Part shown: piece by piece, positions 8,773 through 15,890 of the stretch
Layout: each line of letters begins with the position of its first letter
Numbering within the stretch: the stretch's first letter is position 1
NCBI GenBank assembly: GCA_947466585.1
Contig: CANIEU010000014.1
Span: forward strand, 1 to 53,394
Direction: 5' to 3'
DNA from: Fibrobacterota bacterium
GTDB lineage: Bacteria > Fibrobacterota > Fibrobacteria > UBA11236
DNA length: 53,394 nucleotides
Position numbers and translations under genes: made by a program
Notes under the pieces: model-generated
What the model was told of the DNA's origin: nothing
Seen by the model: only the letters and a program-made list of their open reading frames with translations
The model's database searches: none

Positions 8773-8784
8773 ATATCGCGATAT
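8773..8784. promoter_or_regulatory. Candidate ArsR-type operator
   Basis: A perfect palindrome ATATCGCGATAT lies 18-29 bases before the ATG of the ArsR-methyltransferase gene, inside an AT-rich stretch in an otherwise GC-rich region. Its size and position fit an autoregulatory operator overlapping the promoter. Binding by the adjacent gene product is inference. Confidence 0.45.
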
Positions 8785-9153
8785 ACAGATGGATAGGATT
8801 GAAGCCCCTCGAAAGCAGGGTTTCGGCTCGGAGGCGGAGTGAAAGCTTGGCGTTGGCGGGACCCTCCGGGGTAAATGTAGTCCGGAAAGCCGGTCTCCGT
8901 GCGGCGCCATGAGAACACGGTAAGGACCCGGTAAGGACACAGCAAAGGCCGGGTATGTTTCGAAATCGAACGCCCACCCTGGGAAGGTAACCCCGGTCAC
9001 CGTCCCGACCCCGTAGTGTCTTCTATATCTCGATCAAATTGCCCTTTTTATAGTTTTTAAGGCAATTCACTCTATTTACTTGTTGCAACGGATATCTGGC
9101 GCGCCCTTCGCTTTTACCTTGTACATCACGTAACCGATTCAACAGAGGCGACT
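8785..9153. other. Divergent intergenic region without a gene
   Basis: About 370 bases between the ArsR-methyltransferase and pirin genes. No reading frame here is convincing. It holds a short direct repeat (GGTAAGGAC twice near 8918-8940) and an inverted repeat AATTGCC (9037-9043) / GGCAATT (9061-9067) in an AT-rich stretch. A weak -24/-12-like site TGGCGCG-N4-TCGC (9097-9111) lies about 45 bases before the pirin start. No riboswitch could be identified. Confidence 0.4.
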
Positions 9154-10041
9154 ATGGACACGACAACGAACACCGCCACCAAAAAGGTCTCCGGTATTCT
9201 CCGCAACAACCGCATGCACTGGGTGGGCGACGGTTTCCCCGTGCGCACGCTGTTCGCCTACAACGCACAAGGCAACGACATCAGCCCGTTCCTCATGCTC
9301 GACTACGGCAAGGGCGAATTTCCGCCCACCGAAGAACGTCGCGGCGTGGGCGAACATCCGCACCGCGGTTTTGAAACCGTGACGATCGTGTACGAAGGTT
9401 CGGTGGAACACCGCGACTCCGGCGGCGGCGGCGGCGCGATCACGCGCGGCGACGTGCAGTGGATGACGGCGGCCTCGGGCGTGGTACACGAGGAATTTCA
9501 CGGGCGCGAATTTGCGAAGAGCGGCGGTGCATTTGAGATGGCGCAGCTCTGGGTGAACCTTCCCGCGAAGGACAAGATGACCACGCCGCGTTATCAGGAA
9601 GTTCTGGACAAAGAGATTCCCAAGGTGGCGCTGCCGGACGATGCGGGCACGGTTCGCGTGATCGCGGGTTCTTACGCAGGAAATCAGGGTCCGGCGAAAA
9701 CCTATTCGCGCTTGAACGTGTGGGATGTGCGTCTGCAACCTGGGCGCGCGGCGGAGTTCGCCGTGAACGAGGGCGACACGGTGATCCTGCCGATCTTCGG
9801 CGGCACGGTGCGCGTGAACGGAACCGAGACGGTGGAAGCCGCCGAGGCAGCGTTGTTCGAGCAGTCGGGCACATCCTTCCGCGTGGAGAACACCGGCACC
9901 GACGAGGTGAAGGTGCTCTTCCTTTCGGGCGAGCCGCTGAACGAACCCATCGCGGGGTACGGTCCGTTCGTGATGAACACGCAGGACGAGATCTACCAGG
10001 CGATGAAGGATTACCAGAGCGGCAAGATGGGGCATCTATAA
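9154..10041 (+). CDS. Pirin family protein
   Basis: 295-residue bicupin protein. The N-terminal cupin has the metal-site pattern EHPHRGFETVTIVYEG ... DVQWMTAASGVVHEEF, giving His68, His70, His112 and Glu114, which match the iron ligands of characterised pirins. The C-terminal cupin is present (PGRAAEFAVNEGDTVILPIFGG ... VLFLSGEPLNEPIAGYGPFVMN). Known pirins act as redox-sensing iron proteins or quercetin dioxygenases; which applies here cannot be told. The ATG at 9154 has AGAGG eight bases upstream. It is a single gene in its direction, followed by a heptanucleotide repeat. Confidence 0.93.
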   Translation: MDTTTNTATKKVSGILRNNRMHWVGDGFPVRTLFAYNAQGNDISPFLMLDYGKGEFPPTEERRGVGEHPHRGFETVTIVYEGSVEHRDSGGGGGAITRGDVQWMTAASGVVHEEFHGREFAKSGGAFEMAQLWVNLPAKDKMTTPRYQEVLDKEIPKVALPDDAGTVRVIAGSYAGNQGPAKTYSRLNVWDVRLQPGRAAEFAVNEGDTVILPIFGGTVRVNGTETVEAAEAALFEQSGTSFRVENTGTDEVKVLFLSGEPLNEPIAGYGPFVMNTQDEIYQAMKDYQSGKMGHL

Positions 10042-10058
10042 CCTGCTTGGCTCTCGTG

Positions 10059-10079
10059 GAAATGAGAAATGAGAAATGA
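10059..10079 (+). repeat. Three tandem GAAATGA heptanucleotides
   Basis: Three perfect 7-base units just downstream of the pirin stop. They belong to the same AAATNNG pattern found at 28360-28387, 32609-32629 and 32684-32711 in this window. Confidence 0.75.
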
Positions 10080-10241
10080 GCAATAAGGAACGGAGCACAA
10101 CGACGATTGGGTGAGGATGGGGGCGGTATGCGATGCGGGCCGCCCTTTCCTTTGAGACGCGGTGAAGGCCACCAATTGAAGGGGTGGAAATTATCTTCCC
10201 GGTTATACAGAGAAACCGTTCCCGTGCTTCGCGAGGTCCCC

Positions 10242-10517
10242 ATGTGCCGCAACATCAAAACCTTGTTCAACTTTGCGCCGCCCGCCACCGATGCCGAAAT
10301 CCGCGACGCGTCACTTCAGTTCGTACGCAAGCTGAGCGGGTTCACGGCGCCATCGAAGACCAATGAAGCCGCATTTGCGCGCACAGTGGAAGAGATCACT
10401 GCGGTGACGCATGCCCTTTTGAATTCCCTGCTGACCCACACGGAACCGCGCGACCGTGAAGTCGAAGCCGCACGCGCGAAGGCGCGCAACGCAATCCGAT
10501 TCGGAACGAATCCTTAA
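10242..10517 (+). CDS. DUF2277 family protein
   Basis: 91 residues beginning MCRNIKTLFNFAPPATDAEI, the diagnostic N-terminus of the DUF2277 family: small cytoplasmic proteins of unknown function with an invariant Cys-Arg-Asn-Ile-Lys start. The reading frame is open further upstream, but the family start fixes the ATG at 10242. Later conserved features are the FVRKLSGF and TRTVEEITAVTHALL-like helices (here FARTVEEITAVTHALL). It stands alone between pirin and an unrelated hypothetical gene. Confidence 0.9.
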   Translation: MCRNIKTLFNFAPPATDAEIRDASLQFVRKLSGFTAPSKTNEAAFARTVEEITAVTHALLNSLLTHTEPRDREVEAARAKARNAIRFGTNP

Positions 10518-10655
10518 TGCGCGGGACGAATTCCTGAAAGGCGAATGAGGAACGCGCGATAAACGGTGAGGCTTTCAGTGCAACGCGCTCTCACGTTCTG
10601 ATATTTTTCGCGCACGGGACCTCCGGATTTTCACGCGCTTTCCAGATTCAAAGAT

Positions 10656-10671
10656 TGGCAAGAGAATTGCA
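10656..10671 (+). promoter_or_regulatory. Candidate sigma-54 (-24/-12) promoter
   Basis: TGGCAAG-AGAA-TTGCA has the invariant GG and GC dinucleotides 12 bases apart and one mismatch to the TGGCACG-N4-TTGC consensus. Predicted transcription would start near 10682, just before the ATG at 10685, leaving almost no leader, so it either drives a near-leaderless gene or is a chance match. No enhancer site was identified upstream. Confidence 0.35.
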
Positions 10672-10684
10672 ATGGGATCTCCGC

Positions 10685-11152
10685 ATGCCTCCCGCCCTCA
10701 CCCCGCCCTGCGACCCGGACGATAACCCCGACGATCAAATCGAGCGTATCCTGAACGACGCGAAACGCAAGGAACTGGAAGCGCGTTTCGGCGCACAATT
10801 CGTGCGCGTCGGCAAGGGGAGGCTTCCCCCCGAAATCGAAGGAGAGTTTCTCGACTACATCGCCGAGTTCCACCATCAGTTGCAAAACGCCGAAGAAGTC
10901 CCTGTGCGGCAGTTCATCGGCTTCCCGGAAGTGCGGGCCGTGGCGGATCTCCCGGAATCGGAGGTCGAGTCCGAAATCGAAAGGCTTCTGGACCATTTGA
11001 ACCGGAATGAAATCTTTGTGGATTTCCCCGACCACGTGGAAGCCCCCGAAGCCTATCGATTCCTGGTCGAAGAACTTCTCGACGCGAAAATAACCGACAT
11101 TCGCATACCTGGGATGCGGTTTCATTTCCTCTACGACGAATTTGAACGGTGA
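10685..11152 (+). CDS. Hypothetical protein
   Basis: 155 acidic residues with no signal peptide and no membrane segment. I do not recognise the family. Seen: a proline-rich start (MPPALTPPCDPDD), helical charged segments (QIERILNDAKRKELEARFG; EIEGEFLDYIAEFHHQLQNAE), and a C-terminal half with FIGFPEV, LPESEVESEIERLLDHLN and a terminal IRIPGMRFHFLYDEFER. A TTG ten codons upstream is in frame, but it would overlap the candidate -24/-12 element and lacks a Shine-Dalgarno, so the ATG at 10685 is preferred with moderate confidence. Codon use is like the neighbours, so it looks like a real gene. Confidence 0.7.
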   Translation: MPPALTPPCDPDDNPDDQIERILNDAKRKELEARFGAQFVRVGKGRLPPEIEGEFLDYIAEFHHQLQNAEEVPVRQFIGFPEVRAVADLPESEVESEIERLLDHLNRNEIFVDFPDHVEAPEAYRFLVEELLDAKITDIRIPGMRFHFLYDEFER

Positions 11153-11284
11153 TCTGCGGCGCGCAGGTGAGTACGCAGAACACCCCATTCCGGGGGTATG
11201 GCTGTCCATATATCGTTGTGCCGCGGCCATAAACCGCCGACTAGTGAAGCATTTCCGCATCACCGGGACGAACAAAGGACCTCC

Positions 11285-11434
11285 ATGCTGTATACCATCG
11301 CGCTCATCCTCATCGTACTCTGGTTGCTGGGATTGGTTTCCGCATACACCTTGGGCGGCTTTATCCATGTTCTGCTCGTCATCGCCATCATCGTCATCTT
11401 GGTGCGCCTCATCAGCGGCCGTAAGGTTCTGTGA
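11285..11434 (+). CDS. lmo0937-family small membrane protein
   Basis: 49-residue protein MLYTIALILIVLWLLGLVSA... with two hydrophobic helices (about 4-22 and 27-43) and the short basic end ISGRKVL. The sequence is close to the lmo0937 family of tiny membrane proteins found in many bacteria. Their function is unknown; stress association is often proposed. The ATG follows GGAC. Its stop lies inside an 11-bp perfect inverted repeat that leads directly into the DUF3185 gene, so the two are probably one unit. Confidence 0.88.
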   Translation: MLYTIALILIVLWLLGLVSAYTLGGFIHVLLVIAIIVILVRLISGRKVL

Positions 11435-11450
11435 GCCTCGGCTCACAGAA
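11427..11450 (+). repeat. Perfect 11-bp inverted repeat between two small membrane-protein genes
   Basis: TTCTGTGAGCC (11427-11437) and GGCTCACAGAA (11440-11450) are exact reverse complements separated by two bases. It spans the stop codon of the lmo0937-type gene and ends directly before the ATG of the DUF3185 gene. There is no T-run, so a translational or processing role, or a protein site, is likelier than termination. Confidence 0.7.
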
Positions 11451-11657
11451 ATGAGCATGAACAAAGGCATCTCCATCGCACTGGTCGCTGGCGGAGTCGC
11501 GCTACTCGTGTACGGTTTGAAGGCTTCACGAGCCATCGAATCCGATTTCTCGCGATTCTTCACCGGCGCCCCCACCGACAAAGCGGTGTGGATGTTGATC
11601 GGCGGAGCCGTCGCCACCTTGGTCGGCCTCTCCGGTCTTCTCCGCCGCGGGAACTGA
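11451..11657 (+). CDS. DUF3185 family membrane protein
   Basis: 68 residues. Pattern: helix 1 ISIALVAGGVALLVYGL, then a loop FSRFFTGAPTDKAVWML that is the family hallmark, then helix 2 GGAVATLVGLSGLL. DUF3185 proteins are small inner-membrane proteins of unknown function. ATG at 11451 or 11457 (MNKG...) is possible; the family usually starts MNK, so the second may be the true start. It follows the lmo0937-type gene by 16 bases through the inverted repeat. Confidence 0.88.
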   Translation: MSMNKGISIALVAGGVALLVYGLKASRAIESDFSRFFTGAPTDKAVWMLIGGAVATLVGLSGLLRRGN

Positions 11658-11842
11658 CGCGGGAGCCGAAACCAAGGCTGTAGCGAAGGGTAAATTTGGG
11701 CGTCGCCCGGTGATGACCTTGGTTGTCATTGGGCGAGGCACTAGGTCGAATGAAAACGCCGACCCGTATTTGTTCGGGACGCTGCGAAAACCCGATTTGA
11801 TTTTCCGGACTCTTCTTCGGAGAAACCCTGACCGACACCGAT

Positions 11843-12541
11843 TTGCCCCGCCTCGTCTTCCTCCCCGGCCTGATTAACGATGCCCGTCTGTGGCAAAACC
11901 AGATCGACGGCCTGAACGGCGTGGCCGATTGTTCGGTCGACGACCTCACCGGCCACGACTCCATCGCCGCGCTTGCGGCCTCCGTATTGGAACAGGCGCC
12001 GTCCACGCACTTCGCTCTCGCAGGCCTTTCCATGGGCGGCTACGTCGCACTCGAGGTGATGCGCCAAGCTCCCGAACGGGTAACCGCACTCGCGCTGCTC
12101 GATACCTCCGCCCGGCCCGACACGCCGCAGGCCACCGAGGGCCGTCGCGCGGCGATAGCGCTTTCCGAAACCGATTACCCCGCTTTCATCGCCGCGCTCT
12201 ACTCGCGCCTGGTCAACGCACGACACGGGCACGATCCGGAGCTTTCGGCTTTATTCGCCGCCATGGCGCATAGCGTGGGTCAGCCTGCTTTCACGCGCCA
12301 GCAAACCGCGATTCTCGGCCGCATCGACAATCGCCCGCTTCTCGGTGCGATCAACTGCCCCACCTTGGTGCTCTGGGGCGCAGAAGATGCCGTCACGCCC
12401 CTGGAAGTGCACGCGGAAATGGCCGCAGCGATTCCGGAAGCGACGCTGAGCATTCTGCCCGACTGCGGACATCTTTCCGCCCTCGAACAACCCGCCTCGG
12501 TGACGGCGGCATTACACGCATGGTTGAAAAAACTCCCTTAG
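11843..12541 (+). CDS. Alpha/beta-fold hydrolase
   Basis: 232 residues. It opens RLVFLPGLINDARLWQNQ with the oxyanion region. The nucleophile elbow is GLSMGG, the acid is in LVLWGAEDAVTP, and the catalytic histidine is in PDCGHLSALEQP, so a full Ser-Asp-His triad is visible. It resembles esterase, MenH-like and 3-oxoadipate-lactonase-like hydrolases; the substrate is unknown. The start is uncertain: TTG at 11843 is the nearest to the first strand, while an in-frame CTG at 11828 has GGAGA upstream. It is a single gene, not linked to either neighbour. Confidence 0.85.
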   Translation: MPRLVFLPGLINDARLWQNQIDGLNGVADCSVDDLTGHDSIAALAASVLEQAPSTHFALAGLSMGGYVALEVMRQAPERVTALALLDTSARPDTPQATEGRRAAIALSETDYPAFIAALYSRLVNARHGHDPELSALFAAMAHSVGQPAFTRQQTAILGRIDNRPLLGAINCPTLVLWGAEDAVTPLEVHAEMAAAIPEATLSILPDCGHLSALEQPASVTAALHAWLKKLP

Positions 12542-12699
12542 CCCTTTTTTAAAACCTCCGCCCGCGAATGACTGCGATGCAGTCGCAGTCTGGTTCTCAA
12601 GCGCAATCGCATCCAAATAATCGTGAAGGACTTTGCTATTCTAATCGCATACGCCGGTCAGATGGCCGGACAAAACCGTTTTCAGCCAAGGCAAAACTC

Positions 12700-13200
12700 A
12701 TGATTAAAACTTTCTTCCGCAACCATTGGAAAAAGCTTCTCCTCGCGGTCATCGTATTGCTAGCGGCCGTACAATTCGTCCCCGTCGACCGTTCCGCGCC
12801 GCAGAACGAAACCGAAGTGCCCGCCAATCCCGAAGTGCGCGCCGTCCTCAAGCGCGCTTGCTACGACTGCCATTCGAACGAAACCAAATGGCCTTGGTAC
12901 AGCCGCATAGCGCCCGTCTCCTGGCTGGTCGCAAGCGATGTGCACGAAGGCCGCGAAGAAATGAACTACTCGGCCTGGAACCGGTTGTCGCCCAAGAAAC
13001 AGGCCAAGCGTTTCCGTCAAAGCTGGGAAGAGGTAAAAGAAGGCGAAATGCCTTTGTGGTTCTACATCCCCATGCACCCGGAAGCGAAACTGACGGATGC
13101 GGAAAAAGCGCTGATCAAGGAATGGGCACTCAGGATGGCGGGACCCGCCACAGACTCGCAGGGTAGAGCGAATACGCCCCCCAAGGAAGACGACGACTGA
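12700..13200 (+). CDS. Haem-binding domain (PF14376-type) membrane-anchored protein
   Basis: 166 residues. A membrane anchor at about residues 12-28 (KLLLAVIVLLAAVQF) is followed by a periplasmic domain with a single c-type haem motif, Cys54-x2-Cys57-His58 in RACYDCHSNETKWPWY. Downstream LSPKKQAKRFRQSWEEVKEGEMPLWFYIPMHPEAKL fits the haem-binding-domain family, including the distal Met of the MPLWFY/MHPEA region. Electron transfer or haem sensing is likely, but no redox partner is nearby. The open frame extends upstream, but the ATG at 12700 just before the membrane helix is the sensible start. The C-terminus is acidic (KEDDD). Confidence 0.85.
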   Translation: MIKTFFRNHWKKLLLAVIVLLAAVQFVPVDRSAPQNETEVPANPEVRAVLKRACYDCHSNETKWPWYSRIAPVSWLVASDVHEGREEMNYSAWNRLSPKKQAKRFRQSWEEVKEGEMPLWFYIPMHPEAKLTDAEKALIKEWALRMAGPATDSQGRANTPPKEDDD

Positions 13201-13203
13201 CCT

Positions 13204-13809
13204 TCAGAACTTGACGAGATCGAGCCCCGGCAGCGCGCCGCCGGGGAATTGCATCAACGCCGCGCCGCGCGCCAGCGTTCCCAGATCGATCACGGCAAAG
13301 CCCGCCTGATCCAACAAACCGGCAATGGTTTTCCGCGCTTCTTTATCGTCTCCACAAAGAAAGAACGCACGACGGCCTCCGTGTACGGCGGGTTCAAGCG
13401 CCAGCGTGGCGGCGGCGAAGGTATTTCCCGCCTTCACCAGACGCGCACCGGGAACAAGGTCCGCCACGACTTCGCTCGAAAAGCGTTTGCCGAGATCGAC
13501 GATCTGAAACCCGGGGTTGATGATGGCATTGGTGGCATCGATGACGATGCGGCCGTCCCAGGCGGGCAGCCCGGAAAGCACGCATTCCAGATGTTGCCAC
13601 AGTACCGAGATCACCACGATGTCTGCGGACGCAGCTTCGGCTGCCGTGCCCGCACGCACCCCGCGCGCCGCACCGCCCAGATCGGCGACCGCATCCGCCA
13701 GGGTTTCGGGTCCGCGGCTGTTGCTGAGAATCGCACCGCACCCTGCATTCACGAAATGCCGAGCCATAGCGCGACCGATCGCGCCGGCGCCTAAGATCCC
13801 GACGATCAC
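13204..13809 (-). CDS. NAD(P)-binding protein of the F420-dependent NADP reductase-like family
   Basis: 201 residues from a GTG at 13809. Rossmann motif GILGAGAIGRAMARHFVNAG, then SNSRGPETL at the position that binds the NADP phosphate, DIVVISVLWQHLECVLSGLP, and IDATNAIINPG. This is the signature of the small NADP-oxidoreductase/F420-binding family, found in many bacteria without F420. Later segments carry KAGNTFAAATLA and FFLCGDDKEARKTIAGLLDQAGF. The GTG overlaps the dihydroorotase stop (GTGA), so it is translationally coupled to pyrC. The open frame extends 14 codons upstream inside pyrC, which is less likely. The reaction is unknown. Confidence 0.8.
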   Translation of the reverse strand: MIVGILGAGAIGRAMARHFVNAGCGAILSNSRGPETLADAVADLGGAARGVRAGTAAEAASADIVVISVLWQHLECVLSGLPAWDGRIVIDATNAIINPGFQIVDLGKRFSSEVVADLVPGARLVKAGNTFAAATLALEPAVHGGRRAFFLCGDDKEARKTIAGLLDQAGFAVIDLGTLARGAALMQFPGGALPGLDLVKF

Positions 13810-15143
13810 GCGCGTTCCCAGGCCGGATCGAACTTCAGGGGAAGCCCCCAACCGCGACCCTCTGCGACCACGACACCGTTTTCATAAACCACCTTGCCGC
13901 GCACAATGGTTTTCTTCACTTCGCCCTTGAGCGTGCAACCATCGTACGGGCTCCAGTTCACGCGCGTCTGCAAATGACCGTTGCGGATGGTGCGCTCTGC
14001 CTGCAGATCGACCAGCGTGAAGTCGGCATCGTAACCCGGTTTGACCGCACCCTTGCCAACCATACCATAGAGGCGCGCAGGCGCTTCGCACATCCAACGC
14101 GCCAGATCCGGAAGCGTGCAATAGCCGTTCAGCGCGCGATCGAGCATGAGCGGAAACAGCGTCTCCACGCCAGGCATGCCGGCGGGCGCGAGAGGATAAC
14201 CTTTGTCCTTTTCCTCGCGTGTATGGGGCGCGTGGTCGGTGGCCGTGCAATCGATCACGCCATCCACAAGCGCCTTCCACAACGCCTTTCCGTGACGCGC
14301 CTCGCGCAACGGCGGATTCATCTGGGCATAGGTGCCCAATTTGTCGTAGATCTCCGGAGCGATCAGGAGAAAGTGTTGGGGGCACACTTCGGCGGAGATG
14401 AGTCCTTCGATCTTTTCGCGCCGGAGAAAATCCGCTTCCTCTTCCGTCGTGCAATGCAGAATATGCAGGCGGCGGTTGTACTTCTTCGAGAGCTCCACGG
14501 CGAGCGTGGTGGCCTTGAGAGCCGCTTCGGGCGAACGGATGTACGGGTGATCCTGCAGCGTGGCCGTATCGCCGAGGCGATCCTTATTGGCCTTGATCAT
14601 CGCATCGTCTTCGGCGTGCACGGCGATGAGTTTGCGGCCGTTGCCGAAGATGCGTTCCAGGTCGGGTCTTTCGCTGACGAGCAATGTTCCGGTGGAAGAA
14701 CCCATGAACACCTTGATGCCGCAGGCCTCGGGGCAGGAGTTCAGCTCTTCGAGGTTGTCTGGCGTGGCACCGATGAAGAAACCGAAATCCACATGGCATT
14801 TCGTCGAGGCCAACGCGTATTTGGCCCGGATCATCTCGGCCGTCGTTCCCGGCGGGTTGGTGTTGGGCATTTCGAGAAACGATGTTACGCCGCCGGATGC
14901 CGCCGCACGTGAACCCGACTCAAGATCCTCTTTGTGCGTATTGCCCGGTTCGCGGAAATGCACCTGCGGATCGATGACTCCCGGGAAGAGATGCAGTCCG
15001 GTGGCTTCCAGAATTTCTTCGCCCGGCTCGGGCACAAGGCCGGCGGCGACGGTGACGATGGTTCCGTTTTCAACCCGCACGTCGGCGCGGGAAATCCCTG
15101 TGGGCGACACGACCTGTGCGCCTCGAATCAGCAAGTTGTTCAT
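13806..15143 (-). CDS. pyrC: Dihydroorotase, multifunctional complex type
   Basis: Closes carbamoyl-aspartate to dihydroorotate in pyrimidine synthesis; cytoplasmic zinc enzyme. 445 residues from MNNLLIRG. Metal-site motifs: FPGVIDPQVHFREPG (Asp58, His62), GIKVFMGS (candidate carboxylated Lys), VHAEDD, HILHCTTEEE and CTATDHAPHTREEK (catalytic Asp). Substrate-binding MNPPLR is also present. This matches the longer type I (PyrC/AllB-like) class, and allantoinase is the main alternative; the EXXNTNPP-like region (LEMPNTNPP) favours dihydroorotase. The ATG at 15143 is chosen over an upstream frame extension because the beta-strand starts there. The 3' end is fused by GTGA overlap to a small oxidoreductase gene. 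Confidence 0.93.
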   Translation of the reverse strand: MNNLLIRGAQVVSPTGISRADVRVENGTIVTVAAGLVPEPGEEILEATGLHLFPGVIDPQVHFREPGNTHKEDLESGSRAAASGGVTSFLEMPNTNPPGTTAEMIRAKYALASTKCHVDFGFFIGATPDNLEELNSCPEACGIKVFMGSSTGTLLVSERPDLERIFGNGRKLIAVHAEDDAMIKANKDRLGDTATLQDHPYIRSPEAALKATTLAVELSKKYNRRLHILHCTTEEEADFLRREKIEGLISAEVCPQHFLLIAPEIYDKLGTYAQMNPPLREARHGKALWKALVDGVIDCTATDHAPHTREEKDKGYPLAPAGMPGVETLFPLMLDRALNGYCTLPDLARWMCEAPARLYGMVGKGAVKPGYDADFTLVDLQAERTIRNGHLQTRVNWSPYDGCTLKGEVKKTIVRGKVVYENGVVVAEGRGWGLPLKFDPAWERA

Positions 15144-15265
15144 GGGCCAAAACCTACTTGCCGCAGATAGGCCCCTCAAGTGGAAAATGAGACCGAAAAA
15201 TCAAACAGAAAAGCCGTCCCTTGCGGAATGGCTCTCCCCTCTCTCCCTCCGCTCGCGCGAACGGA

Positions 15266-15679
15266 TTACTTCTTGACTGCAGCGGGCGCCGAGGCGGCCT
15301 TCGCCGGCATCACCTTCACGGCCGAAGCCGTCATCACACCGCTATCCTTCATGTACGTCACCGAAACCTTGTCGCCGGCCAGGATGTCGCCGAGTTTGAT
15401 TTCGGTCTTGCCCTTCTTGATTTTCGCGGTCGCCGCCACGGTGAAGGTTTCGTCCGCCTTCTTTCCTTTGACGGTCAGCGTATTCGCCACGGCATCCACC
15501 GAGACGACTTCACCGCGGGCATGCATCGCAGCGGGTTTTTCGGCTTTCACCTTAGCGGTGGGAGCGGCGGCGGCGGGCTTCGCGGTCGTCGCTGCGGCAC
15601 TGGTGGTTGCGGCCGGAGCGGCCAGCAGCGAACCGGAGAGAACGAGCAATGCGCAGAGCGCGCGGGACTTGGTATTCAT
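15266..15679 (-). CDS. Secreted protein with Ala/Lys-rich linker and DUF5666-like fold
   Basis: 137 residues. Signal peptide MNTKSRALCALLVLSGSLLA with cleavage near APA, then an Ala/Thr/Lys-rich linker to about residue 52, then a compact beta domain (RGEVVSVDAVANTLTVKGKK ... KGKTEIKLGDILAGDKVSVTYMKD). This resembles the DUF5666/OB-like repeats of periplasmic proteins. The function is unknown. A strong AAGGAG precedes the ATG. A -24/-12 promoter with a leader of about 40 bases lies upstream, and the NtrC-type activator gene follows on the same strand upstream of that, so this gene is the likely target of the adjacent two-component system. Confidence 0.8.
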   Translation of the reverse strand: MNTKSRALCALLVLSGSLLAAPAATTSAAATTAKPAAAAPTAKVKAEKPAAMHARGEVVSVDAVANTLTVKGKKADETFTVAATAKIKKGKTEIKLGDILAGDKVSVTYMKDSGVMTASAVKVMPAKAASAPAAVKK

Positions 15680-15729
15680 CAGAGGACTCCTTGGTTGCTC
15701 CCGACACGGGAGGAATACTTCAGAGCAAC

Positions 15730-15744
15730 GCAAGGCCCGTGCCT
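15730..15744 (-). promoter_or_regulatory. Sigma-54 (-24/-12) promoter of the secreted-protein gene
   Basis: On the minus strand, reading 15743 to 15730: GGCACG-GGCC-TTGC. Both invariant dinucleotides are present (GG at 15743-15742, GC at 15731-15730) with the exact 12-base spacing; only the T before GG is replaced by A. The predicted transcript starts near 15718 and the ATG is at 15679. The adjacent regulator has a sigma-54 activation domain, which raises confidence. Confidence 0.75.
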
Positions 15745-15807
15745 GACCGAAACTACCCGGAATTTGATAGAAAGGGGCATTTTATTCCGCGCATGATCAG
15801 GCTTCAC

Positions 15808-15838
15808 CCCATATGGGTCATGGGTAAACCCAATTGGG
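15808..15838 (-). promoter_or_regulatory. Candidate enhancer sites for the NtrC-type activator
   Basis: Two perfect 10-bp palindromes of related sequence, CCCATATGGG (15808-15817) and CCCAATTGGG (15829-15838). Their centres are 21 bases apart, which is two helical turns. They lie about 90-120 bases upstream of the predicted sigma-54 transcript start, the usual place for activator dimers. Binding by the adjacent response regulator is inference. Confidence 0.55.
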
Positions 15839-15890
15839 GTATTCGAATCGGGATGGTGTGCAAGGGGCCCGTGAAGGAAACCCGAAGGCT

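Noticed and set aside
9097-9111. -24/-12-like site before pirin (TGGCGCG-N4-TCGC)
   Set aside because: Mismatches in both halves, no activator sites; kept only as a note in the intergenic entry.
8785-9153. Possible cobalamin or SAM riboswitch near the methionine genes
   Set aside because: No B12-box or SAM-motif conserved blocks found in the gap or in the 7659-7783 spacer.
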